NCBI GenBank assembly: GCA_016869975.1
Contig: VGCZ01000017.1
Location: forward strand, 1-64,000
Source of the DNA: Alphaproteobacteria bacterium
GTDB lineage: Bacteria > Pseudomonadota > Alphaproteobacteria > Reyranellales > Reyranellaceae
DNA length: 64,000 nt
Reading direction: 5' to 3'
Made by a program: the position numbers and the translations under genes. The notes beneath the pieces are model-generated. The model worked only from the letters and a program-made list of their open reading frames with translations. It was not told where the DNA came from and did not search any database. Shown piece after piece: positions 7,697-15,856 of this stretch (its first letter is position 1; every line of letters starts with the position of its first letter).

Positions 7697-8998
7697 CTAC
7701 CGCAGCACCGCCGAGAGGATCAGCAGGATCACGATCGCCACGACACCCTGCACGGCGGTGCCGCCCGACAGCGCGAGCAGCGCGCGCGCTGGTGTGAGTC
7801 GCTGTGCATGCGCGGTGAGCCAGAAATGCGCGTCGTTGATGTGGCTCACTGTCATCGCCCCGACGCCGATCGCCGCGACGGCGAGCGCGCGGCCCGTCGG
7901 CGTGTCGAGGCCGAGCGCCGGCAGCAGCGGCTCGATCATGCCGGCGGTTGTCAGCGTCGCCGTGAGCGACGAACCGAGCATGGTCTTGACGATCGCCGCC
8001 ACGAGGAACGGCGTCAGCACGCCCCAGCGCTTCACCGACAGCGACTCGCCCAGCAGCTCGGCGGCGCCGGTCTCGTCGAGCACGCGGCCGAAGCCGGCGG
8101 CGATACCCATGACCATCAACGCGCCGGCCGCCATCGCGATCGCCTCGCCGGCCCAGCCGCGTTCGGAGAGCGCGGTGGCATCCCAGCGCCAGACCAGCAG
8201 CAGCGCCAGCCCGGTGGCGAGAACCAACAGCATCAGCGGCCGGCTGATGCCGGTGAACAGCTCACGCATGCCGCCACGACCCAGCGGCTCGCTGGGAATC
8301 TGCGCCACCGACTGCACGATCAGCAGCGCGATGGGAATCAGGACTGGCAGCGTGACCGTGAGCAGGTCGCGCGCTCGCATCGGCTCGGCTGTCGTCTGGG
8401 CGTCGCTGTCGTCGACCGTCGGCAGCGCGCGGCCAGCATGGAACCAGCCGGCGACGGCGACGACGATCGCCAGGGGCGCGCCTATGGCGAAGACTGTCAT
8501 GGCGTCGGCGCCCAGCACCGACGCGCCGGCGATGGCGATGGGCGACGGCGGCACCAGCGCGAAGGACGCCAGCAGCGACAGCGACAGCACGAGCGCCGAA
8601 CGACCGCGCAACGCGCGCGCAAGCGGCAGCAGCAGGGCCAGACCCGCCGTCGGCGAGGCGCCGGTGCCGGCGACCAGACCGATCGGTACCGCGATGGCGG
8701 AAGAAACACGATGTCGCCCGAGCACCGCGCCGACCCGCGCCGCCGCGCCGGAACGCTCGACGAAGGTGGCGGCGACGATACCGCCCAGCAGCACCAGCCC
8801 GACCTGGTCGAGCGTATGCACGAAGCCGATGCTGAAGGCGCGGCCGATCGAGCTGATGGTCATGTCGGCGGCGAAGCCATAGGCGACGATCAGGCCGGCC
8901 AGTGCCAGCGTGGCGTGGAGACGGATGCGGCTGGTCAGGACGACGAGCAGAACGACGGCGATCGCCAACAGCGCGGCGCAGTACAATAGACCCGTCAT
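7697..8998 (-). CDS. GntP family permease
   Basis: This 433-residue polytopic membrane protein has about twelve hydrophobic segments along its length. The C-terminal VSHINDAHFWL block is characteristic of the gluconate:H+ symporter (GntP) family, as are GTGASPTAGLALLLPLARAL in the N-terminal half and GSSLTATLTTAGMIEPLLP later. Such permeases import gluconate or other sugar acids and hydroxy acids by proton symport in the inner membrane. No kinase or dehydratase for gluconate is adjacent, so the substrate is open. It is convergent with uup. Confidence 0.88.
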   Translation of the reverse strand: MTGLLYCAALLAIAVVLLVVLTSRIRLHATLALAGLIVAYGFAADMTISSIGRAFSIGFVHTLDQVGLVLLGGIVAATFVERSGAAARVGAVLGRHRVSSAIAVPIGLVAGTGASPTAGLALLLPLARALRGRSALVLSLSLLASFALVPPSPIAIAGASVLGADAMTVFAIGAPLAIVVAVAGWFHAGRALPTVDDSDAQTTAEPMRARDLLTVTLPVLIPIALLIVQSVAQIPSEPLGRGGMRELFTGISRPLMLLVLATGLALLLVWRWDATALSERGWAGEAIAMAAGALMVMGIAAGFGRVLDETGAAELLGESLSVKRWGVLTPFLVAAIVKTMLGSSLTATLTTAGMIEPLLPALGLDTPTGRALAVAAIGVGAMTVSHINDAHFWLTAHAQRLTPARALLALSGGTAVQGVVAIVILLILSAVLR

Positions 8999-9176
8999 TC
9001 ATCCCCCGACCGTTTCGACGGGCCGCAGGGTGCGGCAAACAAAGGCGGACCGCCAGCGCGGACTGGCGTTCGATCCGCGTTCCCGATCGCGGCCGCTTCG
9101 GTCATCCTCGCCGCCGTGATATGTGAACCGCCGGCGGCGCAGGAGATTCGGCCATGACCATTGCTGCGACGACGGC

Positions 9177-9458
9177 ATGAGCGACGGGCTGCCCGACGGC
9201 CTCGAGGCGTACAAGCGCACGCCGGTGTTCGATCAGGACACGCTGCCCGCCGGGCTGCGCCGCGCGCATCGCACCCGCCCCGGGGTGTGGGCGCTGATCC
9301 ACGTGATCGAAGGGCGGCTGCGCTTTCGTATCCTGGAGCCGTTCGAGGAGACGGAGCTGGCACCCGGCAAGCCGGGGGTCGTTCGCCCGGGCCAGCCGCA
9401 CGAGGTCGAGCCCCTGGGTCCGGTACGGATGTATGTCGAGTTCCATGCCGCCCCGTAA
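9177..9458 (+). CDS. DUF1971 (TehB-like cupin) protein
   Basis: This 93-residue single-domain protein fits the DUF1971 domain, also found fused to TehB methyltransferases. It starts LPDGLEAYKRTPVFDQDTLP, has WALIHVIEGRLRFRI typical of a cupin strand pair, and ends PGQPHEVEPLGPVRMYVEF. A small-molecule or metal-binding role is likely but unproven. The ATG at 9177 was chosen because the residues before it are arginine-rich and read as non-coding. The gene lies just upstream of the GH5 hydrolase, close enough to be co-transcribed. Confidence 0.75.
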   Translation: MSDGLPDGLEAYKRTPVFDQDTLPAGLRRAHRTRPGVWALIHVIEGRLRFRILEPFEETELAPGKPGVVRPGQPHEVEPLGPVRMYVEFHAAP

Positions 9459-9465
9459 GGACGCT

Positions 9466-10683
9466 ATGGTCGACCGAATGACGCGCTTCCTCCTGATGCT
9501 CCTGCTTCTCCTCCTGGCGCCCGCGGCTTTGGCGGCCGATCCGGGATTCGTGCGCGTCGAGGGCAAGCGCTTCGTCGCGCCCGACGGCAAGACCATCCAG
9601 CTCAAGGGCATCAACCTCGGCAACTGGCTGATGCCCGAGGGCTACATGTTCAAGTTCGAGCGCGCCAAGGCACCGCGCCAGATCGAGGGCGCGATCGAGC
9701 GTCTGGTCGGGCCGGAAGCGGCGCAGCGCTTCTGGCGCGGCTTTCGCGAAACCTACATCACCGAGGATGATTTCGCTTTCATCAAGGCGGCGGGCTTCAA
9801 CCTCGTGCGCATCCCGCTGCACTACAAGCATTTCGTGCGTGGTGACCGCTTCGAGGGCGAGGGCTACGCGCTGCTCGATCGCGCCATCGGCTGGGCGCGT
9901 GCGCACGGCCTCTACGTCGTGCTCGACATCCACGCCGCGCCCGGCGGCCAGACCGGCATCAACCACGACGACGGGCCGGGCTATCCGCTGATGTTCTACG
10001 TGCCGGCGCATCGCCGGCTGACCATCGCGTTGTGGCGGCACATCGCCGAGCGCTATCGCAACGAGCCGGCGATCCTCGGCTACGATCTGCTCAACGAGCC
10101 GATCGCGCCCTATCACGACACCGCGTGGCTCAACCCCAAGCTCGAGCCGTTCTATCGCGAGGTCACCGCGGCGATCCGCTCGGTCGATCCGCACCGCATC
10201 ATCTTCATCGCCGGCGGCCAGTGGAGCTCGACCTTCGACATGTTCGGCCCGCCGTGGACGAGCAACCTCGCCTACACCTTCCACAGTTTCTGGGCGAGCA
10301 CCAAGCGCGACTCGATCCAGCGCCACCTGAACTTCAGCGCCCGCCACGACGTGCCGCTGTTCATCGGCGAGACCGGCGAGCTGACCGACGAGTGGAACGA
10401 GGGCTTCCGCACGCTGCTGGAAGCCCACGGAATCGGCTGGGCCTTCTGGACCTACAAGAACCTCGACACGCCCTCGACCATCGTGTCGATCACGCGGCCC
10501 GCCGACTGGAACCATGTCGTCGCCGTCGCCGACCGGCCACGCGGGCGATGGAACGATCCGCCGCCGGTGCCGCGCGAGCGTCTCTATGACGCGCTCGGCC
10601 AGTATCTCGAAGGCACGCGCTTCGCCAACGGCACGATCCGCTGGAGCTATCTGAAGTCGCTGGGGCTAAAGTTGGCACCGTAG
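9466..10683 (+). CDS. Secreted glycoside hydrolase family 5
   Basis: The 405-residue protein starts with a signal peptide (leucine-rich stretch about 7-20, probable cleavage after ALA-A at about 24). The GH5 fold follows: KGINLGNWLMPEGY near the start, the proton donor Glu at about 211 in YDLLNEPI, and the nucleophile Glu at about 302 in FIGETGE. GH5 enzymes cut beta-linked glucans or mannans. Here the product is exported to the periplasm or outside. The ATG at 9466 follows AAGGA; another ATG lies at 9478. A cellulase-like or exo-glucanase activity is possible, but the subfamily cannot be set by eye. Confidence 0.9.
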   Translation: MVDRMTRFLLMLLLLLLAPAALAADPGFVRVEGKRFVAPDGKTIQLKGINLGNWLMPEGYMFKFERAKAPRQIEGAIERLVGPEAAQRFWRGFRETYITEDDFAFIKAAGFNLVRIPLHYKHFVRGDRFEGEGYALLDRAIGWARAHGLYVVLDIHAAPGGQTGINHDDGPGYPLMFYVPAHRRLTIALWRHIAERYRNEPAILGYDLLNEPIAPYHDTAWLNPKLEPFYREVTAAIRSVDPHRIIFIAGGQWSSTFDMFGPPWTSNLAYTFHSFWASTKRDSIQRHLNFSARHDVPLFIGETGELTDEWNEGFRTLLEAHGIGWAFWTYKNLDTPSTIVSITRPADWNHVVAVADRPRGRWNDPPPVPRERLYDALGQYLEGTRFANGTIRWSYLKSLGLKLAP

Positions 10684-10822
10684 CCGACCGTGCCGCCGTC
10701 AATATGGCAATTCCTTGGCTACCGTCGTGCTCCGTCTTTTCGAAGCCAATCTAGCCAACGACGACGCCCTTAGCCCATTCGAGTTCACCCGAACTCCGAT
10801 TGCCGATCTCCGAGCCTGGATA

Positions 10823-11446
10823 TCACTTGATCACGAGGTGGTACCAACCTCGGCGGGTCCCGCTGATACCGAGTTTGATGTGGACCAGGCGAAGACACCG
10901 CTGGAGGCCCTTCACCTCCTTGTGCGAGGGCGGACTGCTGCCAAACTTGGCCGTGATAAGTTTCGCAATCAATTGATTGGCCTTCATTGACGCGCGAGAC
11001 GGTTCAATTGAAGATGACTTAGGTCCGATTTGCGGCAGTGGGCGAGCATCGCTACCCATCGAAGGTACGCGGACCTGTCTCACTGGAACCAGTTCATTGG
11101 CCTGCGTGCGTACGACCGCCTCAACTAGGTCTTCACGTTCCATCGGCGCCTGCTTGGCGGGCGTCTTCACGAAGTCGAGCTTCGTTACGAAGGTTCGACC
11201 GTTGCATTTGACGAGTCTAAACTTCACGTTGTTTATGACATCTAAGGCAAGCTCGGCTGAAAATTCCAGCCGAGCGGTGTCTTTCAACACAATATCCTTC
11301 AGACACCGCTCGAAGTTATCGAGCAAGAGATTTTGTTCAGATTCGGTGTATTTTTGGCGCAAATATTCCTGACATGAGCGCGTGACTTCCAGTCGCTCAT
11401 CAGTATTCTGACCCCGCGCCGAGGGGCGGCCGCGGTTTCTACTCAT
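10823..11446 (-). CDS. Unknown protein in an AT-richer island
   Basis: I do not recognise this 207-residue protein. It opens with RNRGRPSARGQ, a basic RGRP patch like an AT-hook, followed by a charged helical part with SCQEYLRQKYTESEQNLLL and a basic C-terminus ending GTRRGWYHLVIK. No signal peptide or membrane segment is seen. The ATG at 11446 has a strong G-run ribosome site upstream. Base composition of this gene and its neighbours to 12.3 kb is clearly more AT-rich than the rest of the window, which suggests acquisition by transfer. It is divergent from the ribbon-helix-helix gene. The opposite strand also has an open frame here, but without a ribosome site. Confidence 0.55.
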   Translation of the reverse strand: MSRNRGRPSARGQNTDERLEVTRSCQEYLRQKYTESEQNLLLDNFERCLKDIVLKDTARLEFSAELALDVINNVKFRLVKCNGRTFVTKLDFVKTPAKQAPMEREDLVEAVVRTQANELVPVRQVRVPSMGSDARPLPQIGPKSSSIEPSRASMKANQLIAKLITAKFGSSPPSHKEVKGLQRCLRLVHIKLGISGTRRGWYHLVIK

Positions 11447-11510
11447 ATTAGGACCCCCCCTAACTAAGTTTCATCCACTACAGTTCCAGTCTCAGCAAAT
11501 TGATTAATGC

Positions 11511-11537
11511 TTGATTTTAGAGTACGTAAGGTATAAT
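11511..11537 (+). promoter_or_regulatory. Candidate promoter of the RHH-membrane gene pair
   Basis: TTGATT (11511-11516) and a perfect TATAAT (11532-11537) are separated by 15 bases in an AT-rich stretch. An 8-base inverted pair, GATACGTG at 11561-11568 and CACGTATC at 11613-11620, lies between it and the regulator gene and could be an operator. Confidence 0.5.
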
Positions 11538-11656
11538 TTACAAGGGTCCAAGGCGGAGAAGATACGTGATTTGCACGTCAATGTCAAGGAGGATGACGAT
11601 TGGCTAGGCACCCACGTATCGCAGCCTTCCGCCATCGACATTAGAGGGGATCCGTC

Positions 11657-11875
11657 ATGGCCACTGGCAACCGAGTGAGGCTAACACTCGACCTAACAGA
11701 TGCTTTGAACAAGCGCCTGGAGCAAATCGCTGATGATCTCGGTACGACAAAGTCCGATGTCATCAAGCGAAGCCTCGCTCTTATGGATGTTGTGAATCAG
11801 GCGCAGAAGGAAGGTAGTCGCTTAGCGATCTCGGAGGATGGCGCATCAGTTAAGAAGGAAATTCTAGTGATGTAG
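11657..11875 (+). CDS. Ribbon-helix-helix DNA-binding protein
   Basis: This 72-residue protein reads as a CopG/MetJ-type ribbon-helix-helix repressor. A beta strand RVRLTLDLTDALNKRLEQIA leads into DDLGTTKSDVIKRSLALMD, the typical strand-helix-helix with the TTKSDVIK turn. Such proteins bind operators as dimers and often control toxin-antitoxin or plasmid genes. An AGAGGGG ribosome site precedes the ATG. The next gene on the same strand is a two-helix membrane protein 75 bases away, so the two may form one regulated unit in the AT-richer island. Confidence 0.75.
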   Translation: MATGNRVRLTLDLTDALNKRLEQIADDLGTTKSDVIKRSLALMDVVNQAQKEGSRLAISEDGASVKKEILVM

Positions 11876-11950
11876 GTAGGTATGTGGGGTGCGGAGGCTC
11901 TTCGGGAGGAGTCTCTGCACTGGCAGAGATCTAGTCGTGGGGACTTAACA

Positions 11951-12313
11951 ATGGCTGACTCTGGCGGACCAAAGGGCGACGGAGAGACGTCGAAGATTCC
12001 CGTTCGATCGAGCACCAAGGCGGCTCGGCGAGACAACGGCGACACCATTCGCCTGAATTCTTCTGAATTTATGAGACAGGTTCAGGTTTACGAACAAAAA
12101 CTTGCCCCTTGGTATGTCATAATAAATACAATACTTAAACCCATTTTTGCTGCTGTAATAATTCTCTTAACATTTCTTGCTGCTGCTAGCGTTGTGCTTT
12201 TTGCGAAGGATGCTGAGCTAATAAAATGGGCTCAGTATGTTCTAAGCAGTATTGTCGGTATGGCCATTGGTATCTGGGCTGGCCGAAGCCCAGATAATAG
12301 TCAAGTACGTTGA
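11951..12313 (+). CDS. Small two-helix membrane protein, unknown function
   Basis: The 120-residue protein has a hydrophilic N-terminal half of about 60 residues and two predicted membrane helices (about 63-86 and 92-111) joined by a short loop with KDAELIKW. The N-terminal region includes a charged, possibly coiled stretch, SEFMRQVQVYEQKLAPW. The ATG at 11951 follows GGGGACT; an upstream in-frame ATG at 11882 is less likely. A two-helix membrane protein behind a ribbon-helix-helix regulator resembles the layout of some membrane-toxin modules, but there is no family match to support that. Confidence 0.6.
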   Translation: MADSGGPKGDGETSKIPVRSSTKAARRDNGDTIRLNSSEFMRQVQVYEQKLAPWYVIINTILKPIFAAVIILLTFLAAASVVLFAKDAELIKWAQYVLSSIVGMAIGIWAGRSPDNSQVR

Positions 12314-12367
12314 GCTTTCGGCCGATGTTTTCGCGTCCGATTCTGCTACCGTGCCCAAGTCAGTGAT

Positions 12368-13936
12368 TCAGCGCGACGGCGGCGTCGGCATCATCGGGAA
12401 GCCTGCTTCCTGCCAGGCCTGCAGGCCGCCACGATACCAATAGACGTTGCGGTAGCCGGCGTTCCAGGCGCGCAGGACGGCGTTGTAGGACTCCCAGCAC
12501 CGCACGCCCTGGCAGAAGAACACGATCGGGAAGTCCTTGCGCCCGTTGGTGAGCTGGTTGAGCTCGTTGGCGAGCGCCGTCTGCACCTGGTCGTTGAAGC
12601 TGCCGCCGCGGCCGCCATAGGCGATGTAGCGCGACTTGACGATGGTCTGGGAATGCTGGCCCTCGAGCACGTCGACCAGGAGGAACTGCGTGCCTTTGCG
12701 GATCTCCTCCTCGAGCAGCACAGTCGAGATCAGCTTGCCCACGGGGATGGCGTTGGGCGTGGGGCTGCCGACATTGGATTGCAGGGTGGTTTGCGCCGGC
12801 ACGCCGAAATCGCGCGTCTCATCGGCAAAGACGCGACCGCCCGGTGGCGGCGGGGGTTGCGTCACCTTCGGCGTCTGACCCTTGCCGGGCAGATCCGCCG
12901 GCTCGGGCTCGGTCACCGTGCCTGGTGGCACCTTGGGATCGGGTTTGGGGTCGGGCTTGGGGTCCGGCCTCGGATCCGGCCTGGGATCGACGCGCGGCTT
13001 GGGGTCGGGCTTGGGATCCGGCTTGGGATCCGGCTTGGGATCGACGATCGGCTTGGGATCGGGCTTGGGATCGGGCTTCGGGTCGGGCCCGAGGATGGAG
13101 CCGATCACGAAGAGCGCCACGAGCAGCAGCACCGCACCGCCGACCGCCGCCAGGATGATCGCGTTGCGCCGGCTGGAGTTGGCCGCGCCCGCTCCGCCCG
13201 AGCCGGCCGGCACATAGGCGCCGGGTGGCGGCTGTGTCCCCGGCGGCACGTAAGCCTGCTGTGGTTGGCCGTAGTTTCCTTGCGACGCCGGCCCGGCTGG
13301 ATAGCCCTGTGGCGGCTGGCCATAGGCACCCTGCGGGGCTGGCCCGGTCGCGTAGCCCTGTGGCGGCTGACCATAGGCGCCCTGCGACGGCGGTCCGGCC
13401 GGGTAACCCTGCGGCGGCTGGCCGTAGGCGCCCTGGGAGGCGGCGCCCGCCGGTGGATAGCTGCTGGGCGGATTGACCCAGGAGCCCTGTTGCGCGCCGG
13501 GCTGGCTCACACCCGGCGGCCGCTGCGCCGGCTCGGACACGCCGACCCAGCCATCGTTGGCGTCGGGCGTCGGCGGCATCACGTCCGCCGGCGCCGCGCC
13601 GCCATAGGCCGACGGCAACGGGCCGCGACCCAAGCCATGGGCGCAGGCGCGCACGACGGGCAGCGCGATATCCTTGCGAATGCCGAGATTGCCCTCGATG
13701 CGCGCCGCCAGTCGGTCGATCTCGAACACCACCTGGTCGGGCCGCGTCGAGGTCAGCGCGTCGAAAATGCCGTCGTCGATGCAGCTGCCGACAACGCGAA
13801 CCTGGAGCCGCGCTTCGGGCACGCGGTCAGACAGCACCGACACGACGCGGCGTCGGTCGCTGAACACGTTGGCGCCGAAGCGTCCTGGCAACTCGGCCAG
13901 AACCTTGGCGATCGCGTCATAGGGATCGTCAGCCAT
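12368..13936 (-). CDS. Membrane-anchored rhodanese-like protein with repeats
   Basis: The 522-residue protein has four parts. Residues 1-103 form a helical domain shared with the next gene upstream (FSDRRRVVSVLSD). Residues 104-250 are Gly/Pro/Gln-rich, with about four 17-residue repeats around YGQPPQGYPAGP (169-228). A membrane helix (about 259-282) is followed by a long DPKP repeat (about 284-335). The C-terminal rhodanese-like domain (about 395-515) has CQGVRCWES, with Cys at about 475 and 480, and VYWYRGGLQAW, close to CxxCW-type rhodaneses. The DPKP spacer would hold the rhodanese domain away from the membrane. It is the last gene of the kinase-phosphatase operon, 64 bases after the preceding gene. 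A sulfur-transfer or redox role is inferred. Confidence 0.75.
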   Translation of the reverse strand: MADDPYDAIAKVLAELPGRFGANVFSDRRRVVSVLSDRVPEARLQVRVVGSCIDDGIFDALTSTRPDQVVFEIDRLAARIEGNLGIRKDIALPVVRACAHGLGRGPLPSAYGGAAPADVMPPTPDANDGWVGVSEPAQRPPGVSQPGAQQGSWVNPPSSYPPAGAASQGAYGQPPQGYPAGPPSQGAYGQPPQGYATGPAPQGAYGQPPQGYPAGPASQGNYGQPQQAYVPPGTQPPPGAYVPAGSGGAGAANSSRRNAIILAAVGGAVLLLVALFVIGSILGPDPKPDPKPDPKPIVDPKPDPKPDPKPDPKPRVDPRPDPRPDPKPDPKPDPKVPPGTVTEPEPADLPGKGQTPKVTQPPPPPGGRVFADETRDFGVPAQTTLQSNVGSPTPNAIPVGKLISTVLLEEEIRKGTQFLLVDVLEGQHSQTIVKSRYIAYGGRGGSFNDQVQTALANELNQLTNGRKDFPIVFFCQGVRCWESYNAVLRAWNAGYRNVYWYRGGLQAWQEAGFPMMPTPPSR

Positions 13937-14000
13937 GACGTTCTCTACCGTGCCTCCGCCGCGAACGGAAGGCTGCGGTCATCGATTTCGCGTGACCGAT

Positions 14001-15128
14001 TCATTGCACAACGCCGCAGCCGATCATGCGCTGACAATTGTCCGACAGGATGCACAACCGGCTGTTTCGCAACTCGACGTCCTGGCCGCCACCGCCAGCG
14101 AAGACAGCGCAGGCGCCGCTGACATTCAAACGGTCGCTTTGCCATTGCTGCGGCTGCAGGACACGGAAGACCTCGTTGCCCTGCTGGACGCGCTGGAACG
14201 GGGCGACCGCGGAAATGCTCTCGGGCTGATCGGGTGGGGCGTTCACCGTCGACACGCCGAGGATACCGCCGCCCCAACCCTGCTTGGAGACGCCGACCAT
14301 GACGCGAAACGACTGCTGGCCGGCCGGCGCGAGGAAGACGAAGACCCAGGCCTGGCCGCCGTCGATGGCCCGCAGCGCCGGCATTTGGCCGCTGTCGGGC
14401 GAAGCGATCGTCGGCAGGTCACCCTGTTGCGGCGGCGGCTGTCGGCCCTGTGGCGGCTGGCCCTGTGGCGGCTGACCCTGGGGTGGGCGCTGCTGCGGCG
14501 GTCCGGCTTGCGGCGGCTGCTGGGGTGGTTGCTGCTGCGGCGGGCGCGGCGGTGGCTCGTCCCGTTCGCCGCCGCCGCTGAGATGATAGGCGGTGATCGC
14601 GCCGATCACAGCGACGATGCCGAGCGCCCATTTCAGGCCGGCGCTGCTGCGCGCCGGCGGAGCCGGGGGCACGGCCGGGTAGGGTGGCGGGTAGGCTTGC
14701 GCAGGCGGCGGCGCAGCCGCCGGGGCGCCCACGGCGCTGGAGACGCCGACCCATTCGGTCTGGCCCGGCGGCGTGGCGCGTGGCGCGGGCATCGCCGGCA
14801 TGGCCGGCGCCGCCGGCGGCGCGATCAGGGCCCCGAGCCGCGCCGCGACATGCACGCCCACCATGGCGTCGTGCGCGTTCACGCCATCGCTGGCGGTGAT
14901 CTCCTGGGCGATACGCTGCATGTCGGCAGCCAGATCGCGGCTGACGCGCAGCCGGTCCATGGCGCCGACGGCAAGCGCCGCGGCGGCGGCCTTGATCGCG
15001 CCGCGCATATCGGGCGCCTGGTCCGACAACATAGGCACCAGCCGGCGCGGGTCGCTGAGCACGGCCTCGCCGAAACGCTGCCGTGCGTCGACGAACAGGC
15101 CTACGATGCGCTGCGGGTCATCGCTCAT
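14001..15128 (-). CDS. Membrane-anchored protein, paralogous N-domain
   Basis: The 375-residue protein shares its first 100 residues with the rhodanese protein (both start M-DDP, then RFG, SD-RR-V and LSD) and the following WVGVS motif (about 126-130). A Pro/Ala-rich linker, one membrane helix (about 165-184) and a Pro/Gln-rich repeat zone (QGQPPQGQPPQG) come next. The C-terminal domain (about 235-375) is globular and rich in Gly, with Cys residues near the end (CAVFA, CILSDNC, GCGVV). I do not recognise that domain. It sits 22 bases after the VWA gene, in the same operon. Confidence 0.65.
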   Translation of the reverse strand: MSDDPQRIVGLFVDARQRFGEAVLSDPRRLVPMLSDQAPDMRGAIKAAAAALAVGAMDRLRVSRDLAADMQRIAQEITASDGVNAHDAMVGVHVAARLGALIAPPAAPAMPAMPAPRATPPGQTEWVGVSSAVGAPAAAPPPAQAYPPPYPAVPPAPPARSSAGLKWALGIVAVIGAITAYHLSGGGERDEPPPRPPQQQPPQQPPQAGPPQQRPPQGQPPQGQPPQGRQPPPQQGDLPTIASPDSGQMPALRAIDGGQAWVFVFLAPAGQQSFRVMVGVSKQGWGGGILGVSTVNAPPDQPESISAVAPFQRVQQGNEVFRVLQPQQWQSDRLNVSGACAVFAGGGGQDVELRNSRLCILSDNCQRMIGCGVVQ

Positions 15129-15150
15129 ACCGGTACTCCAGGCGCGGCGC

Positions 15151-15846
15151 TCACCAGATGACGTCGCTCGCCGTCTTCTTCTGCCGCTCCGCGTCGCGCG
15201 CCAGCACGGTCAACGGGTCGGGCGCGTTGGTCGACTGGGAAACCGACTTCACCGGTACCGTGGTCGCCCACTTGATGCGGTTGACAAGGTCCTGGGCGTT
15301 GTTGGCGCGCAGCGGCTTGAAATCGGGATGGGCGATGAAACGCTCAAGGATCTCGATATCGGCGTCGCCGCCGATCGCCACCGCCACGCGCAGCGCGCGC
15401 TGGCCGTAGGGCGCCGCGAGAAGTCGTTTCATGCCCATGTCGAAATCATCCGAGGGCTGGCCATCGGAGACCAGCACGATCACCGGCGGCAGCTGGCGGC
15501 CGGGCATGTATTCGGGATTGAGAATATCGGCGATGGCGCACAGCGCCTCGCCCATGTGGGTCTCGCCGCCGGCGGCGAGGTCGGTCCATTCGAGGTCGTC
15601 GACCAGGGTCGGGTCGGGGACGTGCCATTGCGCGCCCGACGCGAAGCGCAGAACGCGCACCATCAGGTCAGTCTCGGGGTTGTCGGCGGCGGCGGCGCGC
15701 ATCTCGGGGATGGCGGCGCGCATCGCGTAGTTCAGCGAGGCGATCTTGTCGCCGGTCATCGATCCCGAGCAATCCAGCGCCAACACGACCTGGAGCTGGC
15801 GACGGACCAGCGCCGTCTGCCCGAGATTGGGAAGGTCGATCGCCAT
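15151..15846 (-). CDS. terY: TerY-like VWA domain protein
   Basis: This 231-residue protein is a von Willebrand factor A domain. The metal-ion site is intact: DCSGSM at 25-30, a Thr in GGETHMGEAL near 95, and an Asp in LVSDGQPSDD near 128. Length, lack of a membrane segment and operon context fit TerY, the VWA member of the TerY-P kinase-phosphatase-VWA triad described for tellurite and stress-response systems. It would act in the cytoplasm as a metal-dependent protein-binding scaffold. The start is 10 bases from the PrsW-like gene. The C-terminal tail (about 200-231) is polar and may be flexible. Confidence 0.85.
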   Translation of the reverse strand: MAIDLPNLGQTALVRRQLQVVLALDCSGSMTGDKIASLNYAMRAAIPEMRAAAADNPETDLMVRVLRFASGAQWHVPDPTLVDDLEWTDLAAGGETHMGEALCAIADILNPEYMPGRQLPPVIVLVSDGQPSDDFDMGMKRLLAAPYGQRALRVAVAIGGDADIEILERFIAHPDFKPLRANNAQDLVNRIKWATTVPVKSVSQSTNAPDPLTVLARDAERQKKTASDVIW

Positions 15847-15856
15847 GCCGCGCGCC

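Noticed and set aside
8995-10515. A long minus-strand frame opposite the GH5 hydrolase
   Set aside because: Composition is Arg/Ala/His-rich as in antisense frames; the plus strand has a complete signal peptide and GH5 active-site motifs.
10715-10990. A plus-strand ORF in the AT-richer island
   Set aside because: It starts at TTG without a ribosome site and overlaps the better supported minus-strand gene.
12925-13090. The DPKP repeat region as a CRISPR-like array
   Set aside because: Repeats are directly adjacent, in frame and without spacers; they encode a Pro-rich stalk.
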